This document shows positions 1 to 9,301 of a stretch of DNA of 64,000 bases, piece after piece. This DNA is from Metabacillus dongyingensis (GTDB lineage: Bacteria > Bacillota > Bacilli > Bacillales > Bacillaceae), in the NCBI RefSeq assembly GCF_019933155.2, contig NZ_CP082944.1:3846001-3910000 (forward strand), written 5' to 3'. A model generated the notes under the pieces. It did not search any database and was not told the origin of the DNA. It was given only the letters and a program-made list of their open reading frames with translations. The position numbers and the translations under genes were made by a program. The stretch's first letter is position 1; each line of letters starts with the position of its first letter.

Positions 1-33
1 GTTAATCAATTAGAATTAGAGAAGAAAAATTAA

Positions 34-511
34 TGATAAACTGACGTGGCCTTCTTCAGCGAAAGGGCGTTTTCTACAGCAAGAACTGTGCTCTTTTTAT
101 GTTAGGTCCATATTCTTGAAAAATTAGAATGTGAATTGAAGCTCTAAGTTATTTAATTAACGGTGGAAGGTTAGTTAAACAAAAAGACGAAGACGAACAC
201 AAGTATATTATTGGATAAGTAAATACCACTAAAAAGGCTCAGGTAAAATTATCTGAGCTTTTTTTCAAGGCTAACGGAAAATCCGGTTTTTGAATAAGTG
301 AAGAAATAGGAAAATAAGGTAATATCCAAGAGACCTGAAAATCCTTTTTCTCCAAGTGGTGTCGTCTTCCCGCAAATCCTTTTACATTTTCAGTTACTTG
401 CTTCGACAGTCAACAAACAAAAAAGATACCATAAGTAGTGATTAAAAGAGACGTGTAGTGCCTGCTCCAAATTACATTCTTACTTCATAAAAAGGCGTAC
501 TTCATTAGGAG
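34..511. other. Gene-poor left edge
   Basis: No complete gene is supported here. Bases 1-33 read as an open frame ending in TAA at 31-33 and may be the last codons of a gene outside the window. Around 137-215 a short open stretch ending in TAA resembles a protein tail but has no start or ribosome site, so it may be a gene remnant. A terminator lies at 237-265. A weaker hairpin at about 492-520 overlaps the start of the next small frame. Confidence 0.5.
237..265 (+). terminator. Rho-independent terminator
   Basis: GCTCAG pairs with CTGAGC across a short AT-rich loop and is followed by seven T residues. It would end transcription from the remnant or from a gene left of the window. Confidence 0.75.
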
Positions 512-631
512 ATGCGCTTTTGGTTTGAATTGATTTCCATGAAGGATCCAGGAGTTGGCGGTATCCCAATTCATAAAGGACCAGGTACAGGTGGCGGAGC
601 AATCTATAAAGACCCGGGAACAGGAAGTTAA
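512..631 (+). CDS. Small Gly/Pro-rich peptide (39 aa, or 30 aa from the inner ATG)
   Basis: I do not recognise this gene. The frame has ATG codons at 512 and 539. From 539 the product is nearly all Gly, Pro, Lys, Thr and Ile and is built on a repeated core: KDPGVGG, then KGPGTGG, then KDPGTG, with the linkers IPIH and AIY between. The C-terminus GS is followed directly by a strong terminator at 641-668, so this is a monocistronic small transcript. The ribosome site is poor: GGAG at 508-511 touches the first ATG and nothing precedes the second. A mini XRE regulator lies 100 bp downstream. It could be a secreted or signalling peptide, a cell-surface fragment, or chance. The internal repeat argues against chance. 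Confidence 0.45.
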   Translation: MRFWFELISMKDPGVGGIPIHKGPGTGGGAIYKDPGTGS

Positions 632-640
632 ATAAAAAAA

Positions 641-668
641 GCCCCTCTCAATTAAGAGAAGGGCTTTT
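641..668 (+). terminator. Terminator after the small peptide
   Basis: GCCCCTCTC and GAGAAGGGC pair around an AATTAA loop, then TTTT. Three similar hairpins follow at 937, 1691 and 2093. Confidence 0.85.
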
Positions 669-733
669 CCTGTATATATCAGATTTTCTGCCGATGATTA
701 TAAAGATAACAGAAGCTCAAAGGACTGATTACT

Positions 734-922
734 ATGATTGCTGGTACGAAACTTCGGCAGCTTAGAGAAGAACGCAGTATCCCCCTAGGGCTATTAGCCA
801 AATATCTAAATATTTCAGTCAGAATACTTATTTCCATTGAGAGAAATAAAAAAAATTTAACTGCTGATCAAATTGCGAAAGTCTGCGAACTGTTTGAAAT
901 TAATAAAAGTGACTTGCTGTAG
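734..922 (+). CDS. Mini XRE/Cro-type transcriptional regulator (62 aa)
   Basis: The product is essentially one helix-turn-helix domain: helix 1 KLRQLREER, recognition region LAKYLNISVRILISIERN, and a closing helix ending NKSDLL. It therefore binds DNA as a minimal dimer and has no ligand or dimerisation domain of its own. AAAGGA lies about ten bases upstream of the ATG. The gene is flanked by terminators at 641 and 937 and so is transcribed alone. Its targets are unknown; the preceding Gly/Pro peptide and the collagen-like genes are the nearest candidates. Many short XRE proteins of this kind are antidote or phage-type repressors, but no toxin or phage gene is visible here. Confidence 0.8.
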   Translation: MIAGTKLRQLREERSIPLGLLAKYLNISVRILISIERNKKNLTADQIAKVCELFEINKSDLL

Positions 923-936
923 TAAAAAGTTAGTGA

Positions 937-964
937 AGCCCTCTCAGATGAGAAGGGCTTTTTA
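937..964 (+). terminator. Terminator after the XRE gene
   Basis: AGCCCTCTC and GAGAAGGGCT pair around a short loop and are followed by a T run. It overlaps the stop codon of the converging gene at 962. Confidence 0.8.
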
Positions 965-1531
965 TTGGAAAAAGAAATTTACAATATTAATTCCATTATT
1001 TTGCAGAGAACCAGAGGACAAATTATCACTAGCAGTAGTACGCATTAGTTCAATAACGCTGTCTATTGTTAGAAAAGATACGTCATCCACGACTACATCA
1101 GCTGAACCAGCCAGGGGTAGCTTGTTAATTAAAACTAGAGCTTGTGTAGTTCCAAGTGGGATTGGGGAAGTTGTTTGATTTAATTCTAACCATGTTTCCA
1201 TGGCAACGTTGGGTAATTGATTAGCTGGAATATTAATAATTAAGCCATATCCTAAAAACACAAAAGATGCATTATAGTAAGCTACCGATAATGATAGCGG
1301 CGGGCTTGGATTGGTTCCTACTTTTGCTAATGAAACCAGAAATTCAAATCTCTCGGGAGGATTTACTTCAACAAAATGAATGAGATAGCTATTTACACTT
1401 CCACCAGATAGCCGTGCTGTAAAAGAACCACTATGGCAAAATTCACTCGTAATAGTTGCATTTGTATAAATCCAAGGTGAGAATGTACTTATTTCAAATC
1501 CGCCATTTGATATTTTATTTTCAATTGTCAC
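962..1531 (-). CDS. NTTRR-F1 domain protein lacking the collagen-like tract (189 aa)
   Basis: This is a paralogue of the collagen-like proteins at 2836 and 40524. Residues 1 to about 158 align throughout with their N-terminal domain (TIENKISNGGFE, then [15 protein letters not shown], then ADVVVDDVSFLTIDSV). In those proteins the domain precedes Gly-X-Thr repeats and probably anchors them to the spore surface. Here the repeats are absent. After TIDSV the chain ends in about 31 unrelated residues rich in Asn and Ser. The start is GTG, preceded by GGAGA eight bases upstream. It may be a capping or anchoring subunit, or a gene that lost its repeats. Expression in late sporulation is inferred from the family only. 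Confidence 0.75.
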   Translation of the reverse strand: MTIENKISNGGFEISTFSPWIYTNATITSEFCHSGSFTARLSGGSVNSYLIHFVEVNPPERFEFLVSLAKVGTNPSPPLSLSVAYYNASFVFLGYGLIINIPANQLPNVAMETWLELNQTTSPIPLGTTQALVLINKLPLAGSADVVVDDVSFLTIDSVIELMRTTASDNLSSGSLQNNGINIVNFFFQ

Positions 1532-1690
1532 TAGGTTATCTCCAATCTTGTTTAATTAGCTTCATAACTTTTAAAGCTTATAATATCTTATGTACTTGCT
1601 ATATTTTGAGTACTGGTGCACTTTCATCAACTAGAAGCACACATATACTCTTTTAAAGCAGTTAACTCAGATTACTGACCAAGGCAAAAA

Positions 1691-1720
1691 AGCCCTCTCA
1701 ATTAAGAGAAGGACTTTTTA
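1691..1720 (-). terminator. Terminator downstream of the YjcZ gene
   Basis: AGCCCTCTC pairs with GAGAAGGACT, with A residues to the left that read as a T run on the minus strand. It closes the gene at 1834-1932. Confidence 0.7.
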
Positions 1721-1833
1721 GGCTACAGCGAATATTTGTGACAGTCACATATAGCTGCCGATTTTTCATCTGCAGCTTAATAAATGAGATATCTGGTGGT
1801 ATACCCCATTTGTGAGAGGAAAATAAACAGCTA

Positions 1834-1932
1834 TTAGTAGCTATTAAAGAATGAAGCGCCTACAATAATCAATAAAATAAACAACACAACGATTAACGCA
1901 AAATTGTTGTCTCTTCTGCCATAATCACTCAT
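1834..1932 (-). CDS. YjcZ-family sporulation mini-protein (32 aa)
   Basis: The short product starts MSDYGRRDNN and continues with a single hydrophobic helix, FALIVVLFILLIIVGAS, ending FFNSY. This is the pattern of the YjcZ-type sporulation membrane peptides found in many copies in Bacillus. It is expected to sit in a spore or forespore membrane, and its precise role is unknown. The ribosome site is very strong (GAGGGGAGG, eight bases before ATG). The gene stands alone with a terminator at 1691-1720. The identification rests on the characteristic hydrophobic core and the size. Confidence 0.85.
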   Translation of the reverse strand: MSDYGRRDNNFALIVVLFILLIIVGASFFNSY

Positions 1933-2313
1933 TTAAGATTCCTCCCCTCAATATAAGCTACTAATACTTTATGTGGAAAAGTTGCGTTTGTTTGGACAAA
2001 TGCTGAATTTCGAGAAAATGTATCATCTTCCATTTAAACTCCGAGTATAATTTCAAAATCATTAACAAAGATTGGTTTTGTAAAACATAAAATGCCCTCC
2101 TCAACAAAGAGAAGGGTTTTTTATGTAGTCTAATCTTATAAATCATTGTATGTTAGTTCACTTTTCATTTATAACATTGTAAACAATTGGAATTCATTCT
2201 TATTCCAACACCTACATACTTTAGAAGGCGTATGTAGTTTGCCACTTCTGACATACGTCTCCAAATGTTAGAGATTGACCGTAAAAAGTCAGTCTCCTTT
2301 TTTCTGCTTCAAT
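1933..2313. other. Intergenic stretch with hairpins only
   Basis: No gene is visible. It contains a terminator-like hairpin at 2093-2123 (GCCCTCCTC with GAGAAGGG), a perfect small inverted repeat CTACATAC/GTATGTAG near 2213-2239, and a further hairpin near 2269-2302 (GAGATTGAC with GTCAGTCTC then a T run). Confidence 0.5.
2093..2123 (+). terminator. Terminator-like hairpin of the same family
   Basis: GCCCTCCTC and GAGAAGGG pair and are followed by six T residues. No plus-strand gene precedes it, so it may be a leftover of a lost cassette. Confidence 0.55.
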
Positions 2314-2752
2314 TTATTTCTTTATCACTTCATAATGCCAGTCACGTTTATTTAACCAAGATTCGTATTCTGCTTTCATTGATGGACTAAGTTCACCGGA
2401 TAGATAGCATTCTAGGATTGCCTGGAGCTTCAAATTGTAATTGTCCCCACCATTTCTTAGCAATGAAGTATTCAGCAATTATTTTTACAGAATCAGCAGT
2501 TATTCCACCAGTATGAATTTGTACCGACCCTTGTTTCTGGTTTTGCAACAGGATTAGAACCTGGTTTTTGAACCTAAATATTAGATTGGATAATTCTAAT
2601 ATCGCAATCCCATTCATTTCATCTGCTGTAATTTGATTCTGTGAATTTGCTATTTCTTCTTTGACAAAAACCAAGACAGGCTTATTTAGAAAATAGGTGA
2701 ATAATCTACGTTTTTCCTTTAAGTTAAATAATTGATGAAAGTTCACTAGCAC
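2314..2752 (-). pseudogene. Unknown gene broken by a one-base frameshift in a G run
   Basis: I do not recognise the family. On the minus strand an open frame runs from GTG at 2752 and reads naturally through SVKIIAEYFIAKKWW. It then hits GGGG (plus-strand CCCC at 2445-2448) and ends at 2393 in a short unnatural tail. If one G is removed, the frame continues as DNYNLKLQAILECYLSG and then MKAEYESWLNKRDWHYEVIK to TAA at 2314-2316, a soluble, helical and far more protein-like ending. The intact product would be about 145 residues. The N-terminus is uncertain because no ribosome site is visible. This is a true frameshift, a phase-variable tract or a sequencing error. Confidence 0.55.
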
Positions 2753-2835
2753 TTATATATAGCTAGTTCATAAGCTAACATATGCTTCTAAGAAGATTGT
2801 CTGTGAAGCAAAAAAATATGATTGGAGGTAATATA

Positions 2836-3894
<1,059 letters not shown>

Positions 3895-3946
3895 TAAATC
3901 TCTATGATATTTCTGTTAAGGTATTTCCTAATAAGTTGATTTTTTA

Positions 3947-4001
3947 CACCTTCTTGCATGAATCATTACTAAGTAGCAATCCATGCAAGGAGGCTTTTCT
4001 A
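3947..4001 (+). terminator. Terminator after the collagen-like gene
   Basis: CCTTCTTGCATG pairs with CATGCAAGGAGG around a long loop and is followed by TTTT. Confidence 0.6.
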
Positions 4002-4342
4002 CATAAGATAGCAAATTGAACATAAGGTCCCCGTTAGTTCTAGCGAACATTTATAAGAAAAACTTATCTAACCGAGGGAGTTCATAAGAAAATGACCACT
4101 TAAACTTTAACAGATCCATTTATAAAGAAATTTTAGTACAAAAATGCCCTTTCATGAAACTGATTTATGACTACCGGAAACATTTATTCCCATGTTACAA
4201 AATCAATGGGAGCCAAATCAATAAATAAAATTCCCGGAGTATATGGCCGACTGAAACACATTTTAGCAAGGAATGTGGTCAGTCACCCTTTTTATACTCC
4301 GAGAACTAAGCAATTACCTAATAAGGAAAGTAGCATAAAACC
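4002..4342. other. Intergenic, no gene seen
   Basis: Short frames on both strands lack starts, ribosome sites and protein-like composition. A GGCCGACTGA...TGGTCAGTCACCC imperfect hairpin near 4241-4290 ends in a T run and may stop leftward or rightward transcripts. Confidence 0.4.
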
Positions 4343-4429
4343 CTAAGTGTTTTTCAAGCTAGCTTTAACTTCTTCAAAACCTGATTTCCCAAGTAAAGCA
4401 AACATCTTGTTAATGTTTTCTTTCTGCAT
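4343..4429 (-). CDS. 28-aa small ORF overlapping the ald stop codon
   Basis: I do not recognise it. Its ATG overlaps the TAA of ald in the form TAATG, the usual arrangement for translational coupling, so it could be read by ribosomes finishing ald. The peptide is amphipathic and charged: [20 protein letters not shown] followed by VKASLKNT. Its composition (Lys, Glu, Leu, Phe, no rare residues) is protein-like. There is no strong ribosome site of its own, only GGGCG. It may be a small regulator or partner of alanine dehydrogenase, or chance. Confidence 0.35.
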   Translation of the reverse strand: MQKENINKMFALLGKSGFEEVKASLKNT

Positions 4430-5547
4430 TATTCGCCCAGCAGTGCTTTTGCATCTGAATAGGCTAATCCATGAGATTCCGCAACAGCTTCATAAGTTAC
4501 AAACCCATTTAATGTATTGAGGCCTTTTAAAAGCGATTCATTCTCCAAGCAAGCTTTTTTATACCCTTTATTCGCAATTTGCACGGCATAAGGAACAGTT
4601 ACATTTGTAAGGGCAATCGTTGATGTTCTCGGTACCGCTCCAGGCATATTGGCCACAGCATAGTGAAGGACGCCATGCTTTACATACGTAGGATTGTCAT
4701 GAGTTGTAATTCTGTCTGTAGTAGCAAAAATACCGCCCTGATCGATGGCAATATCAACAATGACTGAACCTGCCGTCATACTTTGGACCATTTCTTCGGA
4801 TACAAGCTTTGGCGCTCTTGCCCCCGGAATCAGCACCGCTCCAATGACAAGATCTGATTGGCTCACAGCATAACTAATGTTAAAGGGATTTGACATAAGC
4901 GTGGTGATTTCTTTTCCAAAAATATCATCCAGCTGGCGCAGACGATCCGGATTCACATCGAGCATGGTAACATCGGCTCCAAGTCCGACGGCAATTTTGG
5001 CAGCGTTCGTTCCGGCTACACCGCCTCCAATAATGGCCACTTTCCCGCGCTTCACTCCTGGAACTCCTGACAATAAAATACCCATTCCGCCTTTTGGCTT
5101 TTCTAAAAATTGGGCTCCAATTTGCGAGGCCATTCTTCCTGCCACTTCACTCATCGGTGTTAATAGAGGCAGTGATCGGTTTGGAAGCTGAACGGTTTCA
5201 TATGCTATTCCAACTACCTTCCGGTCAATCAGTGCACGTGTAAGATCTGATTCAGCAGCAAGATGCAGATAGGTGAATAAAATTAAGCCCTCACGAAAAT
5301 GCTGGTATTCAGAGGGAAGGGGCTCCTTCACCTTCATAACCATGTCCATCGCCCATGCTTCTTCTGGTGAAGCTACAATTCTTGCACCTGCTTCAATATA
5401 CTGATGATCAGGAAAACCAGATCCTTCCCCTGCGTTTTGCTCAATATAAACCTCATGACCCGCCTGAATAAGGGGGATGACGCCAGCAGGGGTCATTGCC
5501 ACACGGTTCTCATTATTTTTAATTTCTTTAGGTATGCCGATTTTCAT
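4429..5547 (-). CDS. ald: Alanine dehydrogenase
   Basis: Ald interconverts L-alanine and pyruvate plus ammonia with NAD, and lets Bacillus use alanine and support sporulation. The 372 residues match the family length. Arg15, Lys74 and His95 fall where the pyruvate-binding and catalytic residues are expected (one residue earlier than the usual Lys75 and His96). The Rossmann loop GGGVAG is at 174-179. The enzyme is a cytosolic hexamer. The start ATG has AGGAGG eight bases upstream. It is preceded by its own leader (5548-5716) and followed by a 28-aa frame overlapping its stop. Confidence 0.97.
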   Translation of the reverse strand: MKIGIPKEIKNNENRVAMTPAGVIPLIQAGHEVYIEQNAGEGSGFPDHQYIEAGARIVASPEEAWAMDMVMKVKEPLPSEYQHFREGLILFTYLHLAAESDLTRALIDRKVVGIAYETVQLPNRSLPLLTPMSEVAGRMASQIGAQFLEKPKGGMGILLSGVPGVKRGKVAIIGGGVAGTNAAKIAVGLGADVTMLDVNPDRLRQLDDIFGKEITTLMSNPFNISYAVSQSDLVIGAVLIPGARAPKLVSEEMVQSMTAGSVIVDIAIDQGGIFATTDRITTHDNPTYVKHGVLHYAVANMPGAVPRTSTIALTNVTVPYAVQIANKGYKKACLENESLLKGLNTLNGFVTYEAVAESHGLAYSDAKALLGE

Positions 5548-5716
5548 CGTTTTTCCTCCTGTATCATTTCCAATTCATTCCGGTACTGTTTTAGTATTTC
5601 CTTAATTTATCATATGGAAACTTATATAAATTGGAAATGTATTCTAGGAAATGTGTGTTTTTCTTAAATAGATTTCTCAATCTTTTAAAAAAAGCCCAGC
5701 TAAGTAGAGGTAAACA

Positions 5717-6475
5717 TTATGGTCTTCGGTTCAATACATTTACAGCTCCGGTAGCCTCAATGACGGCTCCTGTTATCATATCTGAATTTTCACTGCATAA
5801 AAACGCAATCAGTCTTCCAATATCTTCTCCCGTACCGGATCTGCCAATCGGCGTCTCCGGATCTCGTATCTCTCTTGCCTGAGAAATAGTCGCTTCTTTC
5901 ATCTCTCCTGTGATATTTCCAGGACAGATCATATTTGCTGTAATGCCGTATTCTGCTTCTTCAATGGCAATGGTTTTTGTTAGAGAAGCAAGCCCGGTTT
6001 TTGCTGCGCTGAAGGCTGAACGATGGAGCCAGCCGGATGATGAATCAGCTCCTTGAAATCCGTAGGTGATAATGCGCCCGTATTGCTGTTTTCGCATAAT
6101 GGGAATCACTTTTTTCAGTAGATGAAAGACAGCAGTCAAATTGCCGTCTATCATTTCATGCCATTCCTCATCCAGATAATCAGCCAGTTTTTTTCTTTCA
6201 AATATGTAAGGGCCGGCATTATTTATTAAACAGTCGATGCGGCCAAACTTTTTGAATGCCTCATCAACTAAATAAAGCAGGTCTTCCTTTTTTGTTACGT
6301 CCCCTTTAATAAAGAGCATGCGGTCTTCAAGATGTGCATATTGTTTCTTTAGCTGCGCAGCGGCAGATTCATCACTGCGGTAATTAATTGTGACTGAGTA
6401 GCCTTTATTCAGGAACAGCTCCGTCACTTTTCTTCCTAAACCTTTTGAACCAGCTGTTATGATGGCATGTCTCAA
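5717..6475 (-). CDS. Short-chain dehydrogenase-like protein (YtkK-like) with Phe at the catalytic Tyr position
   Basis: The protein has the SDR fold: TAGSKGLG cofactor loop at the N-terminus, NNAG (INNAGPYIF) in the middle, and about 252 residues. The normal active site is Tyr-x-x-x-Lys. Here the sequence reads SAFSAAKTGL, so Phe155 replaces Tyr while Lys159 is kept, and ordinary oxidoreductase activity is doubtful. The chosen start is TTG at 6475 with GAGGAGG nine bases upstream; an ATG further out has no ribosome site. The position near argGH matches B. subtilis ytkK. It may bind NADP(H) or a partner rather than catalyse, or use another residue. Confidence 0.8.
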   Translation of the reverse strand: MRHAIITAGSKGLGRKVTELFLNKGYSVTINYRSDESAAAQLKKQYAHLEDRMLFIKGDVTKKEDLLYLVDEAFKKFGRIDCLINNAGPYIFERKKLADYLDEEWHEMIDGNLTAVFHLLKKVIPIMRKQQYGRIITYGFQGADSSSGWLHRSAFSAAKTGLASLTKTIAIEEAEYGITANMICPGNITGEMKEATISQAREIRDPETPIGRSGTGEDIGRLIAFLCSENSDMITGAVIEATGAVNVLNRRP

Positions 6476-6558
6476 CGTTAAAATCCTCCTCGGTGCACCG
6501 GGATATATTAAACTTTTTATCTTTTTCATTGTAGTGAAATGAAAAGGATCTTACAATA

Positions 6559-6706
6559 ACGAAAAGCGGAACCGCCCGTTTAGCTCCGGCAGACAGATAA
6601 GAATTCGCCCGAAAAGTCCGGGTTTGACTTTTTGGGGGAATTTGTTCTGGCCGAGGAGCTGGGCGGTGGAGCTGGACATTACGAAAAGCGGAACTGCCCG
6701 TTTATC
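6559..6706. repeat. Interspersed hairpin repeat (copy 1 plus a partial second copy)
   Basis: A unit beginning GAAAAGCGGAACCG and containing GTTTAGCTC, then an inverted repeat around AAAAGTCCGGG, occupies 6559-6650. The first part recurs at 6680-6705 (GAAAAGCGGAACTG). A related full unit lies at 21316-21400. The stem here is imperfect. Such short palindromic intergenic elements are seen scattered in some Bacillus genomes. Confidence 0.65.
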
Positions 6707-6795
6707 GTTTTCTGGCTCAATTCACGGAATTCCTGCACAATATGCGATAAGATCTTTTATGGAATAAAAGGAGCGCGCTTTTTCTCTTCACCGGT

Positions 6796-7600
6796 GTGAA
6801 TCATTACATCACTGTATTGTTCTGCCTTCAAACAATAGGAGGTACCATGATGATTGCTGCTTTCAGGCTGAACCTGATTCGCTCCCTTGCTATGCTGCTA
6901 GGTACAGGCATGACGGCAATTGCCGCTGCAGGCTTCGATGCTGTAAAGAAAATCACAAGATCTTTTCTGCCTTTTTTGCTTGCTGGATAAGGATTTATTC
7001 TCTACTTGTATTTTACTACAAGGTCTGCAGCGCCTTCAGCATTTGATATGCCCGCAGAAACAAATTTTGCATTTTTGACAATGGCTCTTTATGCAAGCCT
7101 TGTTTTTGTTCAGTATATTTAAGGTATCAGTGCTTCAGCTGATATGGGGAGATACGTAAAATCTCCTAAGCATGGCTTTTTTCGGCTTATACACCGGCAA
7201 TTTTTTGGGAATTTTCCTGTCAGCATGCTTTGGTGCTTATAGTGCCCTTTATTATAACCAGCTGAATCCATTCATATCAGCAAGCTCTTTAACCGATCCC
7301 ATCCCAATCGTGATGGTTATTTTACGTTGTTCACTTATATCCATGTTTTCCATTAAATTGAACAATGCTAATACAGGCGCCTTCAGCCTGCTGAATATAT
7401 TCCCATCACTTGGAAGGCTGAAAAGTGCAGCTTTGTTCGGGATTGGTGCCGTATGCTTGAGCACATTACCTGCATTTGTCACTGAAGCTTCTTATTTCAT
7501 TTCTTTGATGGGATCCATGATTATTCCATTATCTGCTGTTATCGTCGCAGAATTAGTTAAAAATTATTTAAAAACAGCACAGGTTTCCTCTTGCATGTTC
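6796..7600 (+). pseudogene. Decayed NCS1-family purine/cytosine permease
   Basis: Three consecutive reading segments together resemble the C-terminal two thirds of an NCS1 nucleobase permease: LGTGMTAIAAAGFDAVKK, then SASADMGRYVKSPKH, then FSLLNIFPSLGRLKSA and GSMIIPLSAVIVAEL. They are separated by two in-frame stops (TAA near 6988 and near 7120) and a frameshift near 7170-7180. The N-terminal third is missing, and the hairpin repeat sits where it should be. Hydrophobic transmembrane stretches are still visible. No function is expected. Confidence 0.8.
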
Positions 7601-7620
7601 TACTGGATCCTAATACAAAC

Positions 7621-7651
7621 AAAAAAAGTCATCATGATTGATGACTTTTTC
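7621..7651. terminator. Bidirectional terminator
   Basis: AAGTCATCA and TGATGACTT pair around TGAT, flanked by A and T runs. It separates the dead permease from the converging small gene at 7671. Confidence 0.85.
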
Positions 7652-7670
7652 TTGTTTTTATACAGTTTCA

Positions 7671-7841
7671 CTATTCTGTTTCTTCTTCTCTTGGCTGAAG
7701 ATTTTCCTGAAGGAAATTTTGCTCGTATTGCTGCTCAACTACCCCGCTTGAATAAGCGTCTGTAATCAGCTGTGACGTTTCATTTTCACCTTCATAATCA
7801 AAATAGGCAGATTGATTTTTCGGATCTTTTTCTTTTCCCAT
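7671..7841 (-). CDS. ytzD: YtzD-like small acidic protein (56 aa)
   Basis: This is a soluble, strongly acidic protein starting MGKEKDPKNQSAYFDYEGEN and ending in several Glu. It has no known domain. The start is chosen for GAGGAGC nine bases upstream; a longer frame from 7931 overlaps argH and has no ribosome site. It lies 86 bases after argH on the same strand, and a small gene at this place (ytzD) is present in B. subtilis. It is probably co-transcribed with argGH. Its role is unknown. Confidence 0.65.
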   Translation of the reverse strand: MGKEKDPKNQSAYFDYEGENETSQLITDAYSSGVVEQQYEQNFLQENLQPREEETE

Positions 7842-7927
7842 CGATATCAGCTCCTCGTATTCAGATAGTGTGTCTATACTATCGTTTGTGAAAATGGACC
7901 TGTTTACGATGGTAAAAACTTCAAATT

Positions 7928-9301
7928 TCACAGTAATGCATTTTCAGCTTTAGCTATCGCTTCATTAACCTTTGAAAAACCGGTACCGCCATCACTGATT
8001 CTTTTTGCAACAGCAGTATATGGATCGATTGTTTCGAATATATCTGAAGAAAATAAAGAAGATGCATCCTGATATTCTTCGAGTGAAAGATCTTTTAAAT
8101 AAATGCCTTTTTCAATGCAAGTATAAACAAGTTTCCCAACTACTTCGTGTGCTTCTCTGAAAGGCATGCCTTTTTTCGCAAGATAATCAGCAAGCTCCGT
8201 CGCATTTGAAAAGTCTTCTGTTGTAGCTTTCTTCATTTTCTCTTTTTTCACTTTCAGCGTTCCGATCATGCCAATAAATATTTGCAGACTTCCTTCTACT
8301 GTGCGGACTGTATCAAACATTCCCTCTTTATCCTCCTGCATATCCTTGTTATATGCGAGCGGCAATCCTTTCAAAGTCGTCAGCAAAGCAAACAAATGGC
8401 CATAAACCCGTCCCGTTTTACCTCGGATTAATTCAGCCATGTCCGGGTTTTTCTTCTGCGGCATCATTGAGCTTCCCGTTGCGTAAGTATCATCAAGCTC
8501 TACAAACTGAAATTCCTGGCTGCACCATAAAATCAGTTCTTCGCATAAGCGAGATAAGTGCATCATCATCAGGGAACTGTTGCTTAGAAATTCAATGATA
8601 AAATCGCGGTCGCTTACTCCGTCAAGGCTGTTTTCATAAATCCCTTCGAACTCAAGCAGTTCAGCAGTTAAGTAACGATCAATCGGAAACGTTGTCCCTG
8701 CAAGCGCCCCGCAGCCGAGAGGCGAAATATTTATTCGCTTTAAGGATTCATCAAAGCGCTGTTTATCCCGCTCAAGCATCCAGAAATAGGCTAAGAGGTG
8801 ATGAGCAAACGAGATCGGCTGTGCACGCTGAAGATGAGTATATCCCGGTAAAATCGTTTCTACATTTTCTTTTGCCTTTTCTAAAAGCGTTTGCTGAAAT
8901 TCATTAATCAGCTGAGTAATTTCCTTTACATGATTTTTCAAATAAAGGTGCATGTCGGTAGCAACTTGATCGTTTCGGCTTCTGCCGGTATGCAGTTTCC
9001 CTCCGACAGGGCCGATTTCATCAATGAGCAGCTTTTCAATATTTAAATGTATGTCTTCATAATCAACAGAAAACTGGAGTTCTCCGTTTTCTGCCTTTTC
9101 TTTTAAGAGTAGAAGTCCTGTCTTTATTTGCTCTGCTTCAGCAGGTTCGATGATCCCGCATTGTCCGAGCATATGAACGTGCGCAAGACTTCCCTGAAGA
9201 TCTTCTAGAACGAGTTCTTTATCGAATGAAATGGAAGCTCCAAATTCATCCACCCATTTTTCAGGTGTTTTTTGAAAGCGGCCACCCCACAGTTTTTTCA
9301 T
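7928..9301 (-). CDS. argH: Argininosuccinate lyase
   Basis: ArgH splits argininosuccinate into arginine and fumarate, the last step of arginine synthesis. The 457-residue product carries the superfamily signature [12 protein letters not shown], whose Ser-Ser segment holds the catalytic serine, and begins [12 protein letters not shown] as usual. It functions as a cytosolic homotetramer. Its ATG overlaps the argG stop (ATGA, 9298-9301), so translation is coupled to argG. Confidence 0.97.
   Translation of the reverse strand: MKKLWGGRFQKTPEKWVDEFGASISFDKELVLEDLQGSLAHVHMLGQCGIIEPAEAEQIKTGLLLLKEKAENGELQFSVDYEDIHLNIEKLLIDEIGPVGGKLHTGRSRNDQVATDMHLYLKNHVKEITQLINEFQQTLLEKAKENVETILPGYTHLQRAQPISFAHHLLAYFWMLERDKQRFDESLKRINISPLGCGALAGTTFPIDRYLTAELLEFEGIYENSLDGVSDRDFIIEFLSNSSLMMMHLSRLCEELILWCSQEFQFVELDDTYATGSSMMPQKKNPDMAELIRGKTGRVYGHLFALLTTLKGLPLAYNKDMQEDKEGMFDTVRTVEGSLQIFIGMIGTLKVKKEKMKKATTEDFSNATELADYLAKKGMPFREAHEVVGKLVYTCIEKGIYLKDLSLEEYQDASSLFSSDIFETIDPYTAVAKRISDGGTGFSKVNEAIAKAENALL

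Noticed and set aside
2269..2302. Hairpin suggesting a plus-strand transcript ending near 2300
   Set aside because: No gene or promoter is visible upstream on the plus strand; recorded only as a structure.
2782..2835. ATG at 2782 as start of the collagen-like protein
   Set aside because: No ribosome site precedes it and the 18 extra residues are missing from both paralogues; TTG 2836 has GGAGG at proper spacing.
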